A stretch of 64,000 bases of DNA from Entonaema liquescens (Eukaryota > Ascomycota > Sordariomycetes > Xylariales > Xylariaceae), in NCBI GenBank assembly GCA_902805475.1, contig CADCSX010000023.1, positions 3,658,001 through 3,722,000 on the forward strand, given 5' to 3'. Within the stretch, counting starts at the first letter, position 1. Every line of letters begins with the position of its first letter. Below, piece by piece: positions 24,740 to 37,000 of the stretch. Made by a program: the position numbers and the translations under genes. Below the pieces are notes generated by a model, which worked only from the letters and a program-made list of their open reading frames with translations, ran no database searches and was not told the DNA's origin.

Positions 24740-25600
24740 ATGACCGACTTCAATCCTAGGAAAAGTGGGAGGATCAGAAACAAGCCAGCTTGTGATCGAT
24801 GTAGAGGCCAGAAACTCCGTTGTATCTGGGATGAAGATGGGGATACGAAGTGTCGGAGGTGTGCAAGGGCGGATACTTTATGCGCCGTAGCACCACGCCG
24901 ACGCCGGGGCCGACCGCCCATCAATAGTCGCGATGAAAATATTGGGTCTGCATATAGTCGAAGTCCGACTCCATCAACTACAAGCCTCGCGCCGGATACG
25001 CCGAGTTGGAGTTTACCTTCTGCGTCAGCCGCGGGAACATGCGTGCCACCTTCTAGTGTAAGCACTGTTGACACGCAGAAACGGAGCAGAGGAAATGATG
25101 CCGACTACGTGAAACAGCTGAGTGACGTTCAGCTGGCGATAACTCAGCACCCATTACATGATGATTCGGCAACTAGCCAAATTCACGTTGCGCCTAGTGA
25201 GCGCATCGCTAATCTTCGACTGGGTCGGCTTTTCACCCTCACGTCCCAACTCAAGAGCATAACGGAACAGGTGGTATCTCTCGCGGTGGAAAACATTTCA
25301 CACCAAGCGCTTAGAGACAACGCTACGGTTCTGCTTGCCCTTAGCTGCTATAGTAGAGCCGACCATCTGTACGGACGAGCTGTCGATATCCTTCGCCAGG
25401 TGCAGGGCAGCAACCAGAAATTCGACAATTCGTATCAGCTCATGTCTGGGTTTGCTATCGATGGCTATTCTCTAGACTATTGCAACGAGTTCCAAATCAG
25501 CTTCGTCGTACAATTCTGTGAGCAGGTCCGGCAGAGACTCAGTATAACTATGGAAGGGCTACGTGGGAATGTCGAATATCCCAACGAGATTGTGGTATAA
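24740..25600 (+). CDS. Zn2Cys6 transcription factor, AflR-like layout
   Basis: Single-exon 286-aa frame. The N-terminal binuclear zinc cluster is complete: Cys 18, 21, 28, 38, 41 and 48 (CX2CX6CX9CX2CX6C), followed by a basic patch RRRRGRPP. A Ser/Pro-rich linker comes next, then a helical region with LLALSCYSRADHLYGRAVDIL near residue 205, like the aflatoxin-regulator C-terminal domain. Such proteins bind palindromic CGG-type sites and often control a nearby metabolite or catabolic cluster. Candidate targets are the divergently placed MFS gene and the decarboxylase further right; this is inference from proximity only. Confidence 0.88.
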   Translation: MTDFNPRKSGRIRNKPACDRCRGQKLRCIWDEDGDTKCRRCARADTLCAVAPRRRRGRPPINSRDENIGSAYSRSPTPSTTSLAPDTPSWSLPSASAAGTCVPPSSVSTVDTQKRSRGNDADYVKQLSDVQLAITQHPLHDDSATSQIHVAPSERIANLRLGRLFTLTSQLKSITEQVVSLAVENISHQALRDNATVLLALSCYSRADHLYGRAVDILRQVQGSNQKFDNSYQLMSGFAIDGYSLDYCNEFQISFVVQFCEQVRQRLSITMEGLRGNVEYPNEIVV

Positions 25601-25831
25601 CGTTAGATTGCATCACTTTCAAAAGTTTAACAGCAAGGGAAATGGCGAGATTCAATTATAAAAGATGCCTGATGGTTTCCTCAACCCCTATGCACCCGAC
25701 CAAAAAAAACGAATAATCCAGGATGACCTCAGGAATCGGGCATCATTAGTCATCAGCTTTTTACATATGATTCCCTCCTATATTAACAAGCTCAAACCGA
25801 GGTACGAGAAAAGTGAACCCAAAAACCAAAT

Positions 25832-26994
25832 TCAGCCAACAATTACATGTGCAAATGGGTGAGGTATGTCATCGGGTCCTTCTTTAATCCAGTATCCAGT
25901 TTCAATCCCCTCCCTGTTTTCAGACTTACACGAAAGTGGGAGTGGCCGCCAGATACGATAAGACACTTGCCCAGGCACAAGCTCGAATTTTTCCCCCTTG
26001 CTAATACCATGCTCTTGTTGAGACCAGAAGACATTAGCAGGTACCGCAATGCTGCATTCTTGGAGCTGCGGACCAAGATTCCTTACTAATTCATCCATTA
26101 CTTCTAAGACACGTGTCTCTAACTTCCCTATACAATTGTTGGATCCAACTTCTAGGTGTTTCCAAGTACCGCCGAGGCAAATATAAAGCTTCTTCAACCC
26201 AGAAAAGGAATTTTGAACCGCACGTACAAGGCCGGTGAAATGGTCCCAACCCGACGCCAGGTTTGTCTGTAAGTGGAGTTGCCACACCAACTCCACTGAG
26301 GCAATTATGGCCCGGTGTTCAGCTCGAATTAAACCTGGGAAGTCATGGAGAATATCACCGTTGGATATATGGAAGTTGTTCGTAGAGTAGAGGATCTCAA
26401 CACCCTCTGTATATCTAAGCGGAAAAAACGTAAGTTAACTTTCAGGATTTGTACAGACTCTAAACGTATCGGCAATAACTCGTGAAGAATAGGAACTTAC
26501 GCTTGTCTACAAGCTAGAAGCCATCCCATAACGCCTAAATAGCACATAGGCGGGGGGTTTCCGCGCCATCTACGATGAGATGTAGCGGTACCACCGAGGC
26601 AAATATCAGTATGGGGTTCTGGGACGCTGTCCATTCCACGTGCGCGAGCTCCGATGTCGCGTTGACATACGCAACTAAACCACCTCGGAGCCTTGGGACG
26701 GTTGGAATACGGCTTCAGTTGGCGGTCTTTTCCGGCGTCGATACCACTACGATCATGCTGGTTCTGCGCCTCCTCTCCGGATTCAGAGACCGGGACATGG
26801 TCGAAACAAAAGTCTAGATGCACGGTACGGCCCCCGAAAGCGTCAATGAGAATCATCCGGCGCACTTCTATTGGTATGCACTGGAAGAAAGAGCCGGCGA
26901 CTGTAGATGCCATGGTACGTTCGCACGAACCAGACGGTGTTAGCTTCAAAGATCCCTTGCTAGGAAGTACGGGTTTTATAGTCGGATCTTCCAA
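25832..26994 (-). CDS. DUF7730-type fungal protein
   Basis: Two exons, 26994-26501 and 26414-25832, with an 86-nt GT-AG intron; 358 aa. Residues about 38-56 read FFQCIPIEVRRMILIDAFG, the 'Pxxvrrxi' opening typical of the large fungal DUF7730 / F-box-like orphan family. LACRQAYTEGVEILYSTNNF then spans the splice junction: this CRxxYxEal.iLYstN.F motif is the family hallmark. The C-terminal half includes GLKKLYICLGGTW and a polar tail. The function of the family is unknown; it is strongly expanded in filamentous ascomycetes. It converges on the Zn2Cys6 gene with 230 bases between. Confidence 0.8.
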
Positions 26995-28314
26995 CGGATT
27001 TTCGTACTTGTTTCTTCAATGTTGAGTTCCTTTTCTCCGTCGGAACTGCCCGTTAGGTTGGATTAACCGCTATTATTTGTTGCTTCATGCAAGCCGCTTT
27101 GTGTCACCTTGGAAATCGAAGTTCGAAATTCTGAAAAGATGGCGTAAATATGTCATCTTCCTTTTATTGCATAGTAACGTTAAGGTACACCCTTCCTTTA
27201 TAGTGATATATTATATACCACTGTAGCCTCGAGATAAATATAGGTTCTCATTATGTAAATCAGAATCCCCTCTTAAGGTATCACCACTTTCTAGATGATA
27301 CATACTTCTTAAGAAGATAAGACGTGAATGCGGCACGCTATTCAAAGGATGAAGCAATACTTATTAGCTCTGGCGCCGATCAACTTCGGGACCGAAAGAC
27401 TAAGCTGATCACCAAATCAACTAAAGAGCTCGAGAATATAGGAATAGAATGCTTTCGCGTAAGTTACCAATCGTTTCAAAGACCACTATAGAGTTACACT
27501 TTGAGGGGGGCAATCAATATAGATGAGTAAAGTCTTCATCCTGCGACTAGTATTGAACAATATAGTAGGTAACACCATAGAGATCTACCAGTCGCCGGTT
27601 ATGTTAGCACTAAAGCTTCAACCATTTCCGTGATAAGCGATATTCCCGCTATTATAACCAGAGCATTCCATTATGTAGTTACAATATTTACTACAACCGA
27701 ATAAGTTAACAAACGTAGAAAGCCTTAGCTAATTAAACCCCAGTTAGTCTTTGATCTTGAATAAATGTTAAACAGTATAATAAAACTATTTACACCCTTG
27801 TAAAGACCCTCTTTATTGGAATTCCTAACGTTAAGATCAAAATATTAACTCAACCCCTTAATGATTTACCACGGCTATTAAGCCGCACTGATCTATCCGA
27901 TAACCCGAAATCCTTATCGAGATTTTCTAAAGTCTTTACCAATGCTTTTATCACATGTTGGTCACAAGGAACCGATCGAGGAACTTCAAAGGATCCAGGG
28001 GTCTCGGCACTTATGCAGATCCTGTTTCGGTGGATGCTTGATTCAACCTGAACTACGAAATTCACTCTCAACCCGCGTAAAAGTAGCATCGATCCAACTT
28101 TTGATTTTCTTTGGATTCATGCAATTTCGCTCTTCAGCTCCTATCCTTGGCAGTAACCCTGATGACAGCTAGTAATCGTATTGAAGGATCATCGTTTACC
28201 CGAGAAATTGTTGAGGCTTCTATCAACAGTTCCGAGGCAAGGAGCGTTGTCAACCCCCTTACTATACTACTCTCTCATCACAACCATTCGAATACCAATT
28301 AATTGCTCCGGGTC
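26995..28314. other. Intergenic, no gene seen
   Basis: 1.3 kb of A/T-leaning DNA between two minus-strand genes. A short coding-like stretch on the plus strand near 27330-27475 is closed by stops on both sides and was not accepted. Promoter of the DUF7730-type gene is expected at the left end. Confidence 0.5.
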
Positions 28315-29307
28315 TTAGAACTTCTTGAACTCCAAGTCCAGGTTGAACAAGTTCTTGGCATTCCCAAACACAAACATATCCAATTCTTCCTTCGAGAGCG
28401 GATTGTCTGTTGCCAGTTCCTGGATAAACTTCCACCCATCAGCACTCTTGCTGAATGGCGTGTCAATACTGTACAAAACTCGATCCTTCTTCGTTACCTT
28501 GAAGACCATTTCAAGAGTCCTAATACTGAATATGCCGCTCGAAGTCACCCATATGTTCCTATCCCAGACGTCGCGGAATGGTTCCAATCCGCTCCTGTCA
28601 AAGAAACTAATTGAATCCACTCTATCGATCATTATGGGAAGCAATTCTCCCATATGCCCGATTATAATCTTCAATCGCGGGAAGCGAGCGAATAAACCCG
28701 CAGAGTAGAGCTTAAGAACGTGGATTCCGACGTCCTGATGCCAACCCCATCCGCCTGTAGCCAATCCTTGCGCAATAACAGGGGGGTAGTTTCCGTTATA
28801 CAATCCTCTCTGCACGAACTCCGGGGGCGGTGCCGGATGGATGTAGATCGGGACGTTGAGACGCTCAGCCGTCTCAAAAACAGGCCAGAATCTCTCATGG
28901 TCGTAGTGAGTCATGTCCCCTAAGTGGCTATCGATCATAGCACCGAATAATCCTAGTTCTTTCACTGCTCGCTCAAGCTCTGCAGCCGCCGCTTGAGGAT
29001 GCGCCATTGGAAGAGCAGCGAAGCCCCCAAACCGAGTAGGGTTCTTCCTAATGGCTTCGGCCATCTCATCGTTTGCCTTACGAGTACCCTCTGGGTTGTG
29101 GTTACTTAGACCCGGGACGTGGGACAGGATCTGATACGATACGTGACTCCCATCCATATCTGCCAAGCGACCGGTTGAGTGATCCTCAAGGGCCTCTTTC
29201 GTCTGCGGGAATATCTTCCACATGTCATCGTAGAATCCGCCATAATCACCGAGAGATGGAAATGAAGCGTGCTCTTCGAGTGTGATTGCGAACGGCGGAG
29301 GAGACAT
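28315..29307 (-). CDS. Amidohydrolase-2 family decarboxylase (dihydroxybenzoate/resorcylate type)
   Basis: Single-exon 330-aa frame, the full usual length of the family. Metal and catalytic positions of the TIM-barrel decarboxylases are present: TLEEH (Glu 11, Glu 12, His 13), IYIHP (His 157), GHMGE (His 218, Glu 221) and SIDTPF (Asp 282). Related enzymes (gamma-resorcylate, 2,3-dihydroxybenzoate and 5-carboxyvanillate decarboxylases) remove CO2 from hydroxylated aromatic acids using a divalent metal in the cytosol. The exact substrate cannot be read from sequence. An MFS exporter and a Zn2Cys6 regulator within 8 kb would fit an aromatic-acid detoxification group, but spacing is loose. Confidence 0.92.
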   Translation of the reverse strand: MSPPPFAITLEEHASFPSLGDYGGFYDDMWKIFPQTKEALEDHSTGRLADMDGSHVSYQILSHVPGLSNHNPEGTRKANDEMAEAIRKNPTRFGGFAALPMAHPQAAAAELERAVKELGLFGAMIDSHLGDMTHYDHERFWPVFETAERLNVPIYIHPAPPPEFVQRGLYNGNYPPVIAQGLATGGWGWHQDVGIHVLKLYSAGLFARFPRLKIIIGHMGELLPIMIDRVDSISFFDRSGLEPFRDVWDRNIWVTSSGIFSIRTLEMVFKVTKKDRVLYSIDTPFSKSADGWKFIQELATDNPLSKEELDMFVFGNAKNLFNLDLEFKKF

Positions 29308-32300
29308 TTTTTTGGTTATGGCGATTAGTTTACAAGTGATTCGGAAAGTTATAGTGACGAGGAAAAGAAAGATGAGACTATCTGGGAAATATATAGTACT
29401 TAAATCTTCACTCTATCTACAATATCGTAACATCCGCAAATAAGACTTACCTCCCATTCACGTCATTACATTCTCATGTTAGTTAGTATGCCTGTTGGAG
29501 ATTATGCAGCGGCGGAACGGAGTTACGACGAGGTCGGTAACACGAGGGGCCGACTTCTCTAAGCTCACCTTCTTCCACATGATCATCACGGGCTCGTGTG
29601 CCCATGAATGAACACGCCGTGACCGAAACTCGCCGGTTACCGCCCATTGGAAAAACATAGCCTGGGTTCAACTCCATTGTTACTAGAGTCTAGAGTACAC
29701 CTTATCACCGAATCCCTGTACCCAATCCCGACCCAGGATTCCCTTTTTGAGGAAAAGTCACCACGATTCCTAATCATGATCGGAAATTGCTCCTTTCAGA
29801 GCCGCTGATTCGAATTGAGTATCGGGACGGTAGATTTATTCGGCCGATATTTATAATACAAGGTCCTTTTTGAAGTCTGGCGAATTATGATTGGCCTAGA
29901 ATCTACATTAGAGTAGACACTTCTGCTGGCTATTAACATTAAATATTCCAGATCAAATTAGATAACCTTGACTACAGAGCATTACGTATGATGATACGAT
30001 CTAGGATCTAGGAGTTACATGGATATCAACGCGCGCTCCGGTAGTGCCTTCGTATTTGCGACCTCATGAGTTAAATCAACGGAGTTCGCTACCATTGTGA
30101 CTTGTGACAACAGTATCTATCGTTTCGTTTCAAAGAAATTAATGACTAGAATGAACCAGCCCATGTAGTTTAAGCTATGTGCCGTCGACATGAGCAAGGC
30201 TGTTGTTGTAGGTATACTGGGTTAGGTACTCAGTCGTACATTAACCTAGCTAGGAGCAGAACTAATAACTCCTACAACGACTAATTAGATACAAAATCTA
30301 GATGGCAGGGGAGAAACCCGATGCCAAACAGCCTTTGTTTGCTTTAATATTATCAACATCTTGATATGTTGGTAGAATAATCCATCGTACTCAAGTACGG
30401 CGATATAGGGGTTAGGGGGAAAACAAAAAGCAAAGTGCCTTCATTTGCGGCAGACTTGATGGCGTTCTATTACCGATAGAGGCCAGAGGTTTACTTTAGG
30501 GTATCTATTATGTTTAGCGCCCTAGAATACTTCGTCATCTTGAATAGTAAAGTAGAATGATAATTACCCGTCTAGATAGGTAATGCATAAGCTAGCCGCA
30601 CGCAAATGAAGCCCTTGAAGTTTCTCGGTATTACAACAATAAATAAAACTTAGGCAGCGCTGTCAGAACTATTATATATTAGTGACCATTGATATATTCC
30701 TCTAACCATACCTTATATAAGCATCAGGAACTTTCGTTACCTACCTACCTGTAAGGAGTTCCAATGTGTCAGAAACCACGAGAATTAGACCGTCAATGTA
30801 AACAAACAAATGTTAAGCCCCAGGACTAGGATATTTTTGTATATAATTCCTGTATATATATCAAGGGCAGTGTGCCAAGTTAATCGATAGTCTTTATGGT
30901 AATGCCTCAATTGGTCTTTTACGTCCTGGCATGCTCGAAGATATCTTACGCAGATAACCACCTGAATAATATTTGATATGTAAGATAGATGCCGGCCTCG
31001 AGACGTACCTTTGGAAACACTGCACCTCATGCAACTGCAAGAAAGATTAGCCACTGGGAGGATATCATAGATCTTCCAGCTGGGAGGGGCACGACTGGTT
31101 GCCTAGGGAATTTAGCAATGACCACCTGGCGCCGAACAACCACCTGACTACCGATATTTAACATATATATCTAAATAACAGCAAACCGTTTCAGCCGACC
31201 CCGCGAAAAGGACGTATCCCTGGGTGACAAGAGGCTAGAGAAAACTGCACCGTGGTGTCATATGCTGGACCGGTATTCCCGTGACTCGACAGTACGACAT
31301 TTACAAAGTAGTTTTTCGTAGGTCCTGGATTCAATTCCAGTACTGAGCTTTTTTTGCGATTCTTTTTCGCCTTTTATCTTCCCACTTACTACGTATTAGC
31401 TCACCCTTTTCTACCTTAACCCTTTTTCTTTTAGCATTATCAATTTTATAACGAATTTTGCTTTCCCCCTTTTCATTTCCTGTTCTCCTTCCCTAAAGTA
31501 ACAATATCTCTGCTGGTTACCATTACCTGCATGGTGCAAAGCTCTCATACATTACGTACAATTCAACTATCGCCGGAATGCCATAGATAGAAACCAGATT
31601 GAGCAACTCAACTTACGAGACCTAGGTACTGCCTTTGTTTAATATCTCTTCCCAAACTCAATGTTTATTTTAATGAATTCCTAATTCGGTTTTACTGGTT
31701 TACGGTTCTCCAAATATTCATGATTACCTTGTAATATCTGTATATGTATTTGCGTAATACGCAGATGTACAAAATTTATGATATATGAGATATTCCAGTA
31801 GGATATTGTCAACTATTTGGTTTATTTCCTAACTTGCTGCAGTAGGCGCTTACGTACCAAGATATACGTAAATATGTGTATGTTCTAATGTTTTAACAAG
31901 ATAAGTCGGCTGGTGAGAATGGTAAAGGGGCTTTATTTTTACACCCGAGGTACCTAATACTGTAAATTCTCGATATCATGATTGCTCTCGACCACCTTGA
32001 TAAAATTGACTAGGTATATTAGAAACACCGTCAAGAAATGCCAATACATGGTATTCCCAAATAGTAGAACCTCATAAATATTTGGAGGCTATGCGATTGC
32101 ACTTATAGCCGTCGACGTCGTCTTATTACATAAACTCTGCACTTGGCGGCAGGCGGGAAGAACCTTGGGTGTTGAACTTTTGACATGTGCTACATTAGTC
32201 AGCTCATCAGGTGACCTAAGAAAAGTTTTGCTTTCTTTGTACTTGTTCGCAAAAGTTACTCCGAGTTTAAGGCCTCGTTCCAAAAATACAAGTCAAATCA

Positions 32301-32769
32301 ATGAGATCACCAAACAATTACATCACGATAGCTTCGTTTTGAATGCTTTTCAGATACCCTACACACTAGGTTATAGCAGCTCAACACAAAAAACACAAAT
32401 CTCCAATGGAATTGTGGCCATATATGGCACATATGGCTTAGATAATGTTTCCTTTTTAGTCAAATTAATCCAGGTACCCCCATGAGGATCGAAGATAGTG
32501 GTGTGCTCTGCGCCTCACCACCTGTCAATCTGGATTCTGTCAATCTGGATTCGGTACCGCTTCATATTTCCCATCTTCACACCACTAACACTTCGTACAC
32601 GTCTCCCCCATTCTCCCCATTCTTCCCTTCCTCCCCTTCCTCCACCACCCGCGAGTCCAGAAGGGACAAACATCTCCACTCATTCTTTTGGCCTTTGCGA
32701 TTTTACGAGTTGCGACAAATATTTACTGGCGCTATCTTCTCTCCACCTCTTCCTGCATTTCCATATAAT
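29308..32769. other. Gene-poor interval
   Basis: 3.5 kb with no convincing gene. Contains a GGATTCAATTCC box-B-like motif followed by seven T (31327-31355) that does not fold as a tRNA, and ACCTAGGT at 31620. The last 290 bases are pyrimidine-rich with a doubled CAATCTGGATTC (about 32525-32552) and probably form the 5' UTR of DGK1. Confidence 0.55.
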
Positions 32770-34014
32770 ATGTCGTTTCGCGGCAAACCTATCATCCCTG
32801 CAACACCTCGCGTTATATCACCGAGTCCTACACCCTCCGAAACCCAAGACATTTCTCAAGATTCCTATCTCGGTCCAGTTACGCGCTCCGCTGCTAGGCG
32901 CAGACAAGCTGGTGGCGCTGCGCTGCAACAGCAACCCCTCCATGAAGATGTCGATGAAGATTCAGATCCGGATCTCCGGAGGGCCCGGACACGATCGAGA
33001 AGCCCCATAAAACCTCGTAAAGTGGGTAGCCTCACAGCATCTACGAAAACTCCTCGCGCTACTAGGTCGAAACGGAAGGAGAAAGAAAATGAAGATATTA
33101 AAGTTAAGGAAGAAGTTAAAGAGGACATTAAAGAAGACACCAAGGAGGAAATCAAAGAGGAAACTTCAAACGGCCACCTAGCGCTACCGACACCCACGAT
33201 ATCCGGATGGGATTGGCGGGACTTCAGCCGGAGTCCGAGTCCTCTTGGTCTTATTCCGATACATCGACACTTCAAGATATTCATTCACAAGCATGAGGTA
33301 CCGAGAAAGGTGTTGCACGTGTCCATCGGCTTTCTCGTCTACTGGCTCTACGTTAGTGGTACACAGACCTCGGCAGTCACACCCTTCTTAATGGGAGCCC
33401 TCATTCCTATCGCAGCCACGGATTTTTTGCGTCATAAGAATGCTTCTTTGAACCGCCTCTACGTCAGGTGCCTTGGCGCCTTGATGCGCGAAACCGAATA
33501 CTCCGGCTGGAACGGCGTCGTCTTTTACCTGCTTGGCGCATGGACCGTTCTCTACTTCTTCCCTAAAGATGTTGCCGTGGTAGCCGTCATGCTCTTAAGT
33601 TGGTGCGATACTGCTGCGAGCACTTTTGGCCGGCTTTATGGGAGATATACGCCAAGAATACGACGGGGGAAGTCCCTAGCTGGGTCCTCAGCTGCGTTCC
33701 TCGTTGGAGTGGCTACGGCTGGTTGGTACTGGGGTTGGCTCGCACCAAGGACCGGCCCATTCCCCGGGGATGAAGAACACCCTTTCATGTTCAAGGGCAT
33801 ATTGCAACTCCCTACACTTATTTCGGGCGCGCTCGGCCTTTCTAGCTCTCAGAGCGTTGTCGGTGGCCCGGTTGCCGTTGGAATATTGAGCCTGTGGTCA
33901 GGCCTGACTGCTGCGGCTAGTGAAGTGGTTGACCTTTTTGGTTTGGACGATAATCTTACGATTCCCGTGCTCAGTGGCATCGGGATCTGGGGTTTCCTCA
34001 AAGTTTTCGGGTGA
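32770..34014 (+). CDS. DGK1: CTP-dependent diacylglycerol kinase, DGK1-like
   Basis: 414 aa from the ATG at 32770. Residues 1-160 are disordered and charged, with an acidic/basic Lys-Glu repeat (KEEVKEDIKEDTKEEIKEE). The catalytic domain follows: KVLHVSIGFLVYWLY, a helix ending TDFLRH, MRETEYSGWNGVVFYLLG, LSWCDTAASTFGRLYGRYTP, GKSLAGSSAAFLVG and a C-terminal DLFGLDDNLTIPVLSGIGIW. This is the dolichol-kinase/phosphatidate-cytidylyltransferase-like fold that uses CTP to phosphorylate diacylglycerol at the ER and nuclear envelope, opposing phosphatidate phosphatase. The frame stays open to an ATG at 32482, but that extension is Ser/Pro/Thr-rich and C/T-biased like a UTR, so I start at MSFRGKP. 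Confidence 0.9.
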   Translation: MSFRGKPIIPATPRVISPSPTPSETQDISQDSYLGPVTRSAARRRQAGGAALQQQPLHEDVDEDSDPDLRRARTRSRSPIKPRKVGSLTASTKTPRATRSKRKEKENEDIKVKEEVKEDIKEDTKEEIKEETSNGHLALPTPTISGWDWRDFSRSPSPLGLIPIHRHFKIFIHKHEVPRKVLHVSIGFLVYWLYVSGTQTSAVTPFLMGALIPIAATDFLRHKNASLNRLYVRCLGALMRETEYSGWNGVVFYLLGAWTVLYFFPKDVAVVAVMLLSWCDTAASTFGRLYGRYTPRIRRGKSLAGSSAAFLVGVATAGWYWGWLAPRTGPFPGDEEHPFMFKGILQLPTLISGALGLSSSQSVVGGPVAVGILSLWSGLTAAASEVVDLFGLDDNLTIPVLSGIGIWGFLKVFG

Positions 34015-37000
34015 AGGAAAGTCGATAAGACAGCGAAACCCCTTTACAGGACTTGGGATGTGTAAAGCATTCGGCGTTAGAACAAGGATAGGGGAATCGG
34101 CAGGTAAAGGTTTGAGGTCGGCTTGGTTAGACGGGTTATGACTAGACACTACGGGCAACGGGTATTGGAAGATTCACTCACCTCACGTTGATTTTAAGAT
34201 TTCTCTGGCTCGCTTGCATGACTTTCCTTTTTTTTTTTTCTCGTCCGAGAACACCGAAACTTGGAAAAATCGCATGATCTCTGGTACACATAGTTCTTAT
34301 AAGGTTTCCAAGATGCAGTTCTCCAGTTACAACAGCACAGGGACAGGGGCGTTTTTGGGTACCGGTGCAAAGGGTTACTAATACGGCTGAAGACACTGGT
34401 GTGTGCTGCAGGTTTGCCACGGGCGTTGGCTAGATCTGTAGTGGCCGGGTTACGGGATGACGTGCATGTCTTGGGTTTAGTATAAACAAGACGAGGGAGA
34501 AGGGTAACGCAGGCCCTACGGACGCGGCCGTCAATTCTATTTACCTCCGACTTACACAGCATGAACCTCCGACGAACTGATGTTCAAAGTTTCAAGGTTG
34601 GCCATCCATCATTCCCATGGTCTTAATAATCTACTATGTATGAGAAACATTGCCTAGGGCTCTTCATCTATCTCGCGGGTTTGACTGGCTCATCATCATT
34701 ATCACATGAGGGGGGCCATTGAGTAGGCCAGGAAGCTCATGGTTATAAATCCGCCACTCGAAGACGCAATTATCTAGAGTTGCCGTCAAGGCATACTCTC
34801 GGCTCTATATTCCACCCTATGAGAGGCTGCCCCATCATCATCGGCGCGCAAGTCCTGCTTGATTGCATTAGGTACTAATCTAGCTAGGGTACCTTCGCGG
34901 GCCAAACAATGGAAATATCCACGCAACCTGTGCCGCCCCTCCACATGTGTCTTCTGTTTTGTCCCACATTCATCAATAATGATGAACTTTGATGATACCT
35001 TTCTCATTTGTATCCCCGATCGCTGATCGGTCCGTTGGTAACTTGGGCTCATGTAGGCCTTGGATCCGCGATGAGTTGTCTCGTGGGTGAGGTAGTATCT
35101 TATCCCCGACCCTGCATGGGCATTTCCAATAGGATTAATGATACGCTATTGCGCCTCACGTCTTTGTGCAACCAGCTGGTTACCTTTCGAGCGGTACGAA
35201 CGTGTTATACCCAGCTAAACGACATATGATTGCTCTGCTGAAGAGAATGTCATCATTCCTTGGACACGATTACTCTACTTGGAATACGTAGAAGCTAAAA
35301 GAATACAGGTGGAAGCCATTTTCACCATACGATTACTATGTATGGCCCATCTACCGGATTCGACGGAGCGATATAGCTAACTAGTTCCACTAGTTTCATG
35401 TTTGGATGGACCCAACGTCTTGGGATACTCCCTGTAACTAGTCCGACGGTAATAATCCCGAAGGCATTCGCATGCTGTGAAAGTCACGCCTCTCCACACC
35501 CTCCCAAAGCATGTGCAACTATCTTATATAGATTAGAGACTAGGGTAATTTATCTAAAGTCAACTTCACAATTAGCTTCTTCGCTTAGGTCGTTCTATCA
35601 TGGATTTAGAAAGATTGACACCCTGCTCCGTTCTCTTTTGCCTGCCGTTAAAATCGAAGCCGGTTTTCATCTTATATAGTACATCTCCGAGAGATCTATA
35701 AGTGCTAAAACGCATGTGCACTGGTATGCACAATTATACTGGATCTAATCTTGGGCCTTTGGATACTTACTGGTTTGTGTTTTGTCAAAATGCACAAATC
35801 TCACCGAATAGCGCGTTAATCAATTACATGGCATCTATCATCTTTGATGGTAACGTCTCTTTCCGGCCACCAGCATACGGATCGTTAACCCCGATATTAC
35901 ATATTGACCTCTCAATGTATAATATAAAACCCATCCCTTTCCTTGCTGCATACGCCTTTTGACGCTTACCGGTTTCAAAAATACCCCGAAGAAAGAGAAT
36001 TAAATCCTCCAAATAAACGTCCAGATCGGTTTGTTTCGTAAGACGATAAATAATTCGATCAACGGAATCTAACCCGAACAGGCGAAATTGCTGGTTGGTT
36101 TCTTTTTTTTTTTTTTTCTTACGCATCAGGATATATACCCAAGTTCCAATGCCAGCGCATCATGCCTCATTGTGCATGTATGTATGTGTATGTGTGTATG
36201 TACTGTACAGTACACTCCCTCCGCCCCAAGCTCCCAATCCCCAGCTGGGTACGGACCAACCAACCACTTACACCGGAGCTTGCCTTTCACCTAGGTTTAG
36301 GTACCTAACCTAATGCTTCCCGCTGTCACGGCTGTAATTGATATTCTAGAATAAAAAAAAGAATAGTTTCGGTGAGAGAGAGAGGAATAGATAGGTCTCT
36401 TGCATTCTCTTTATGTTTTAATCAGCCTCTGTCTCAGTTCAAACAGCCGACTTCCGAGACCACGAGTTTCTTTAACACACCATCTATGAAATATACATGT
36501 TGTTGTATACATGTTGTTGCGGGACACGTTATGTATGCCAAGACTTCAATTCATGATAGCCAAGGGTCAGTGGTGGGGCAGAACGTTTTTTTTTTTTTTT
36601 GTCCTTCTCTTTTCTTTTTTTGCTTTTATGTATTTTCTTTGCGCATATCCAATGGATGGTAGTGATGGAGGGGAATGGAGGGGCAAGTCCAGGGCCAGCG
36701 GAGTCTTCCCCCTTTCACTACCAAAGAAACGTAATTCCTTATCCATGGACCCGTTTACTAACCTAGGTACCTATTATTCCCCTTACCCTTCTGGGCTTTT
36801 TTCCCCCATGACAGAATATCCTGAATTTTTGACCAATAAGAAAATTCAAAATTGCATTTTCCATAAATTCCCTTTCTCAAAAAGACGAGCGAGCCATACA
36901 AAACCACGCATGACGTTCCCAATTCAGAAAGACAGGGTCGCTTCAGAACGTATTTCTTGCATGGTTCGCCCCTGGTTTTGGGGAACAGCTATATATTATA

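Noticed and set aside
25665..25862. 65-aa plus-strand frame after the Zn2Cys6 gene
   Set aside because: No motif, lies in the 3' intergenic region and overlaps the end of the DUF7730-type gene on the other strand.
27342..27475. Short coding-like plus-strand segment (ISSGADQLRDRKTKL)
   Set aside because: About 45 codons closed by stops on both sides, no start and no continuing exon found. It may be a gene relic, but support is too thin.
29660..29680. Perfect box-B-like GGTTCAACTCC
   Set aside because: The flanks do not form a T-stem, and no tRNA body folds around it.
31319..31355. tRNA-like 3' half: GGATTCAATTCC followed by a T run
   Set aside because: The T-arm has an extra base in the loop and only four pairs. 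No matching acceptor 5' strand (GCTCAGT) or box A exists within 100 bases upstream. At best a tRNA relic.
32482..32769. N-terminal extension of DGK1
   Set aside because: The frame is open, but the sequence is Ser/Pro/Thr-rich and pyrimidine-biased like a leader; the ATG at 32770 gives a normal start.
34194..34562. 122-aa minus-strand frame beside DGK1
   Set aside because: Basic, low-complexity, no recognisable domain, and overlaps another equally poor frame.
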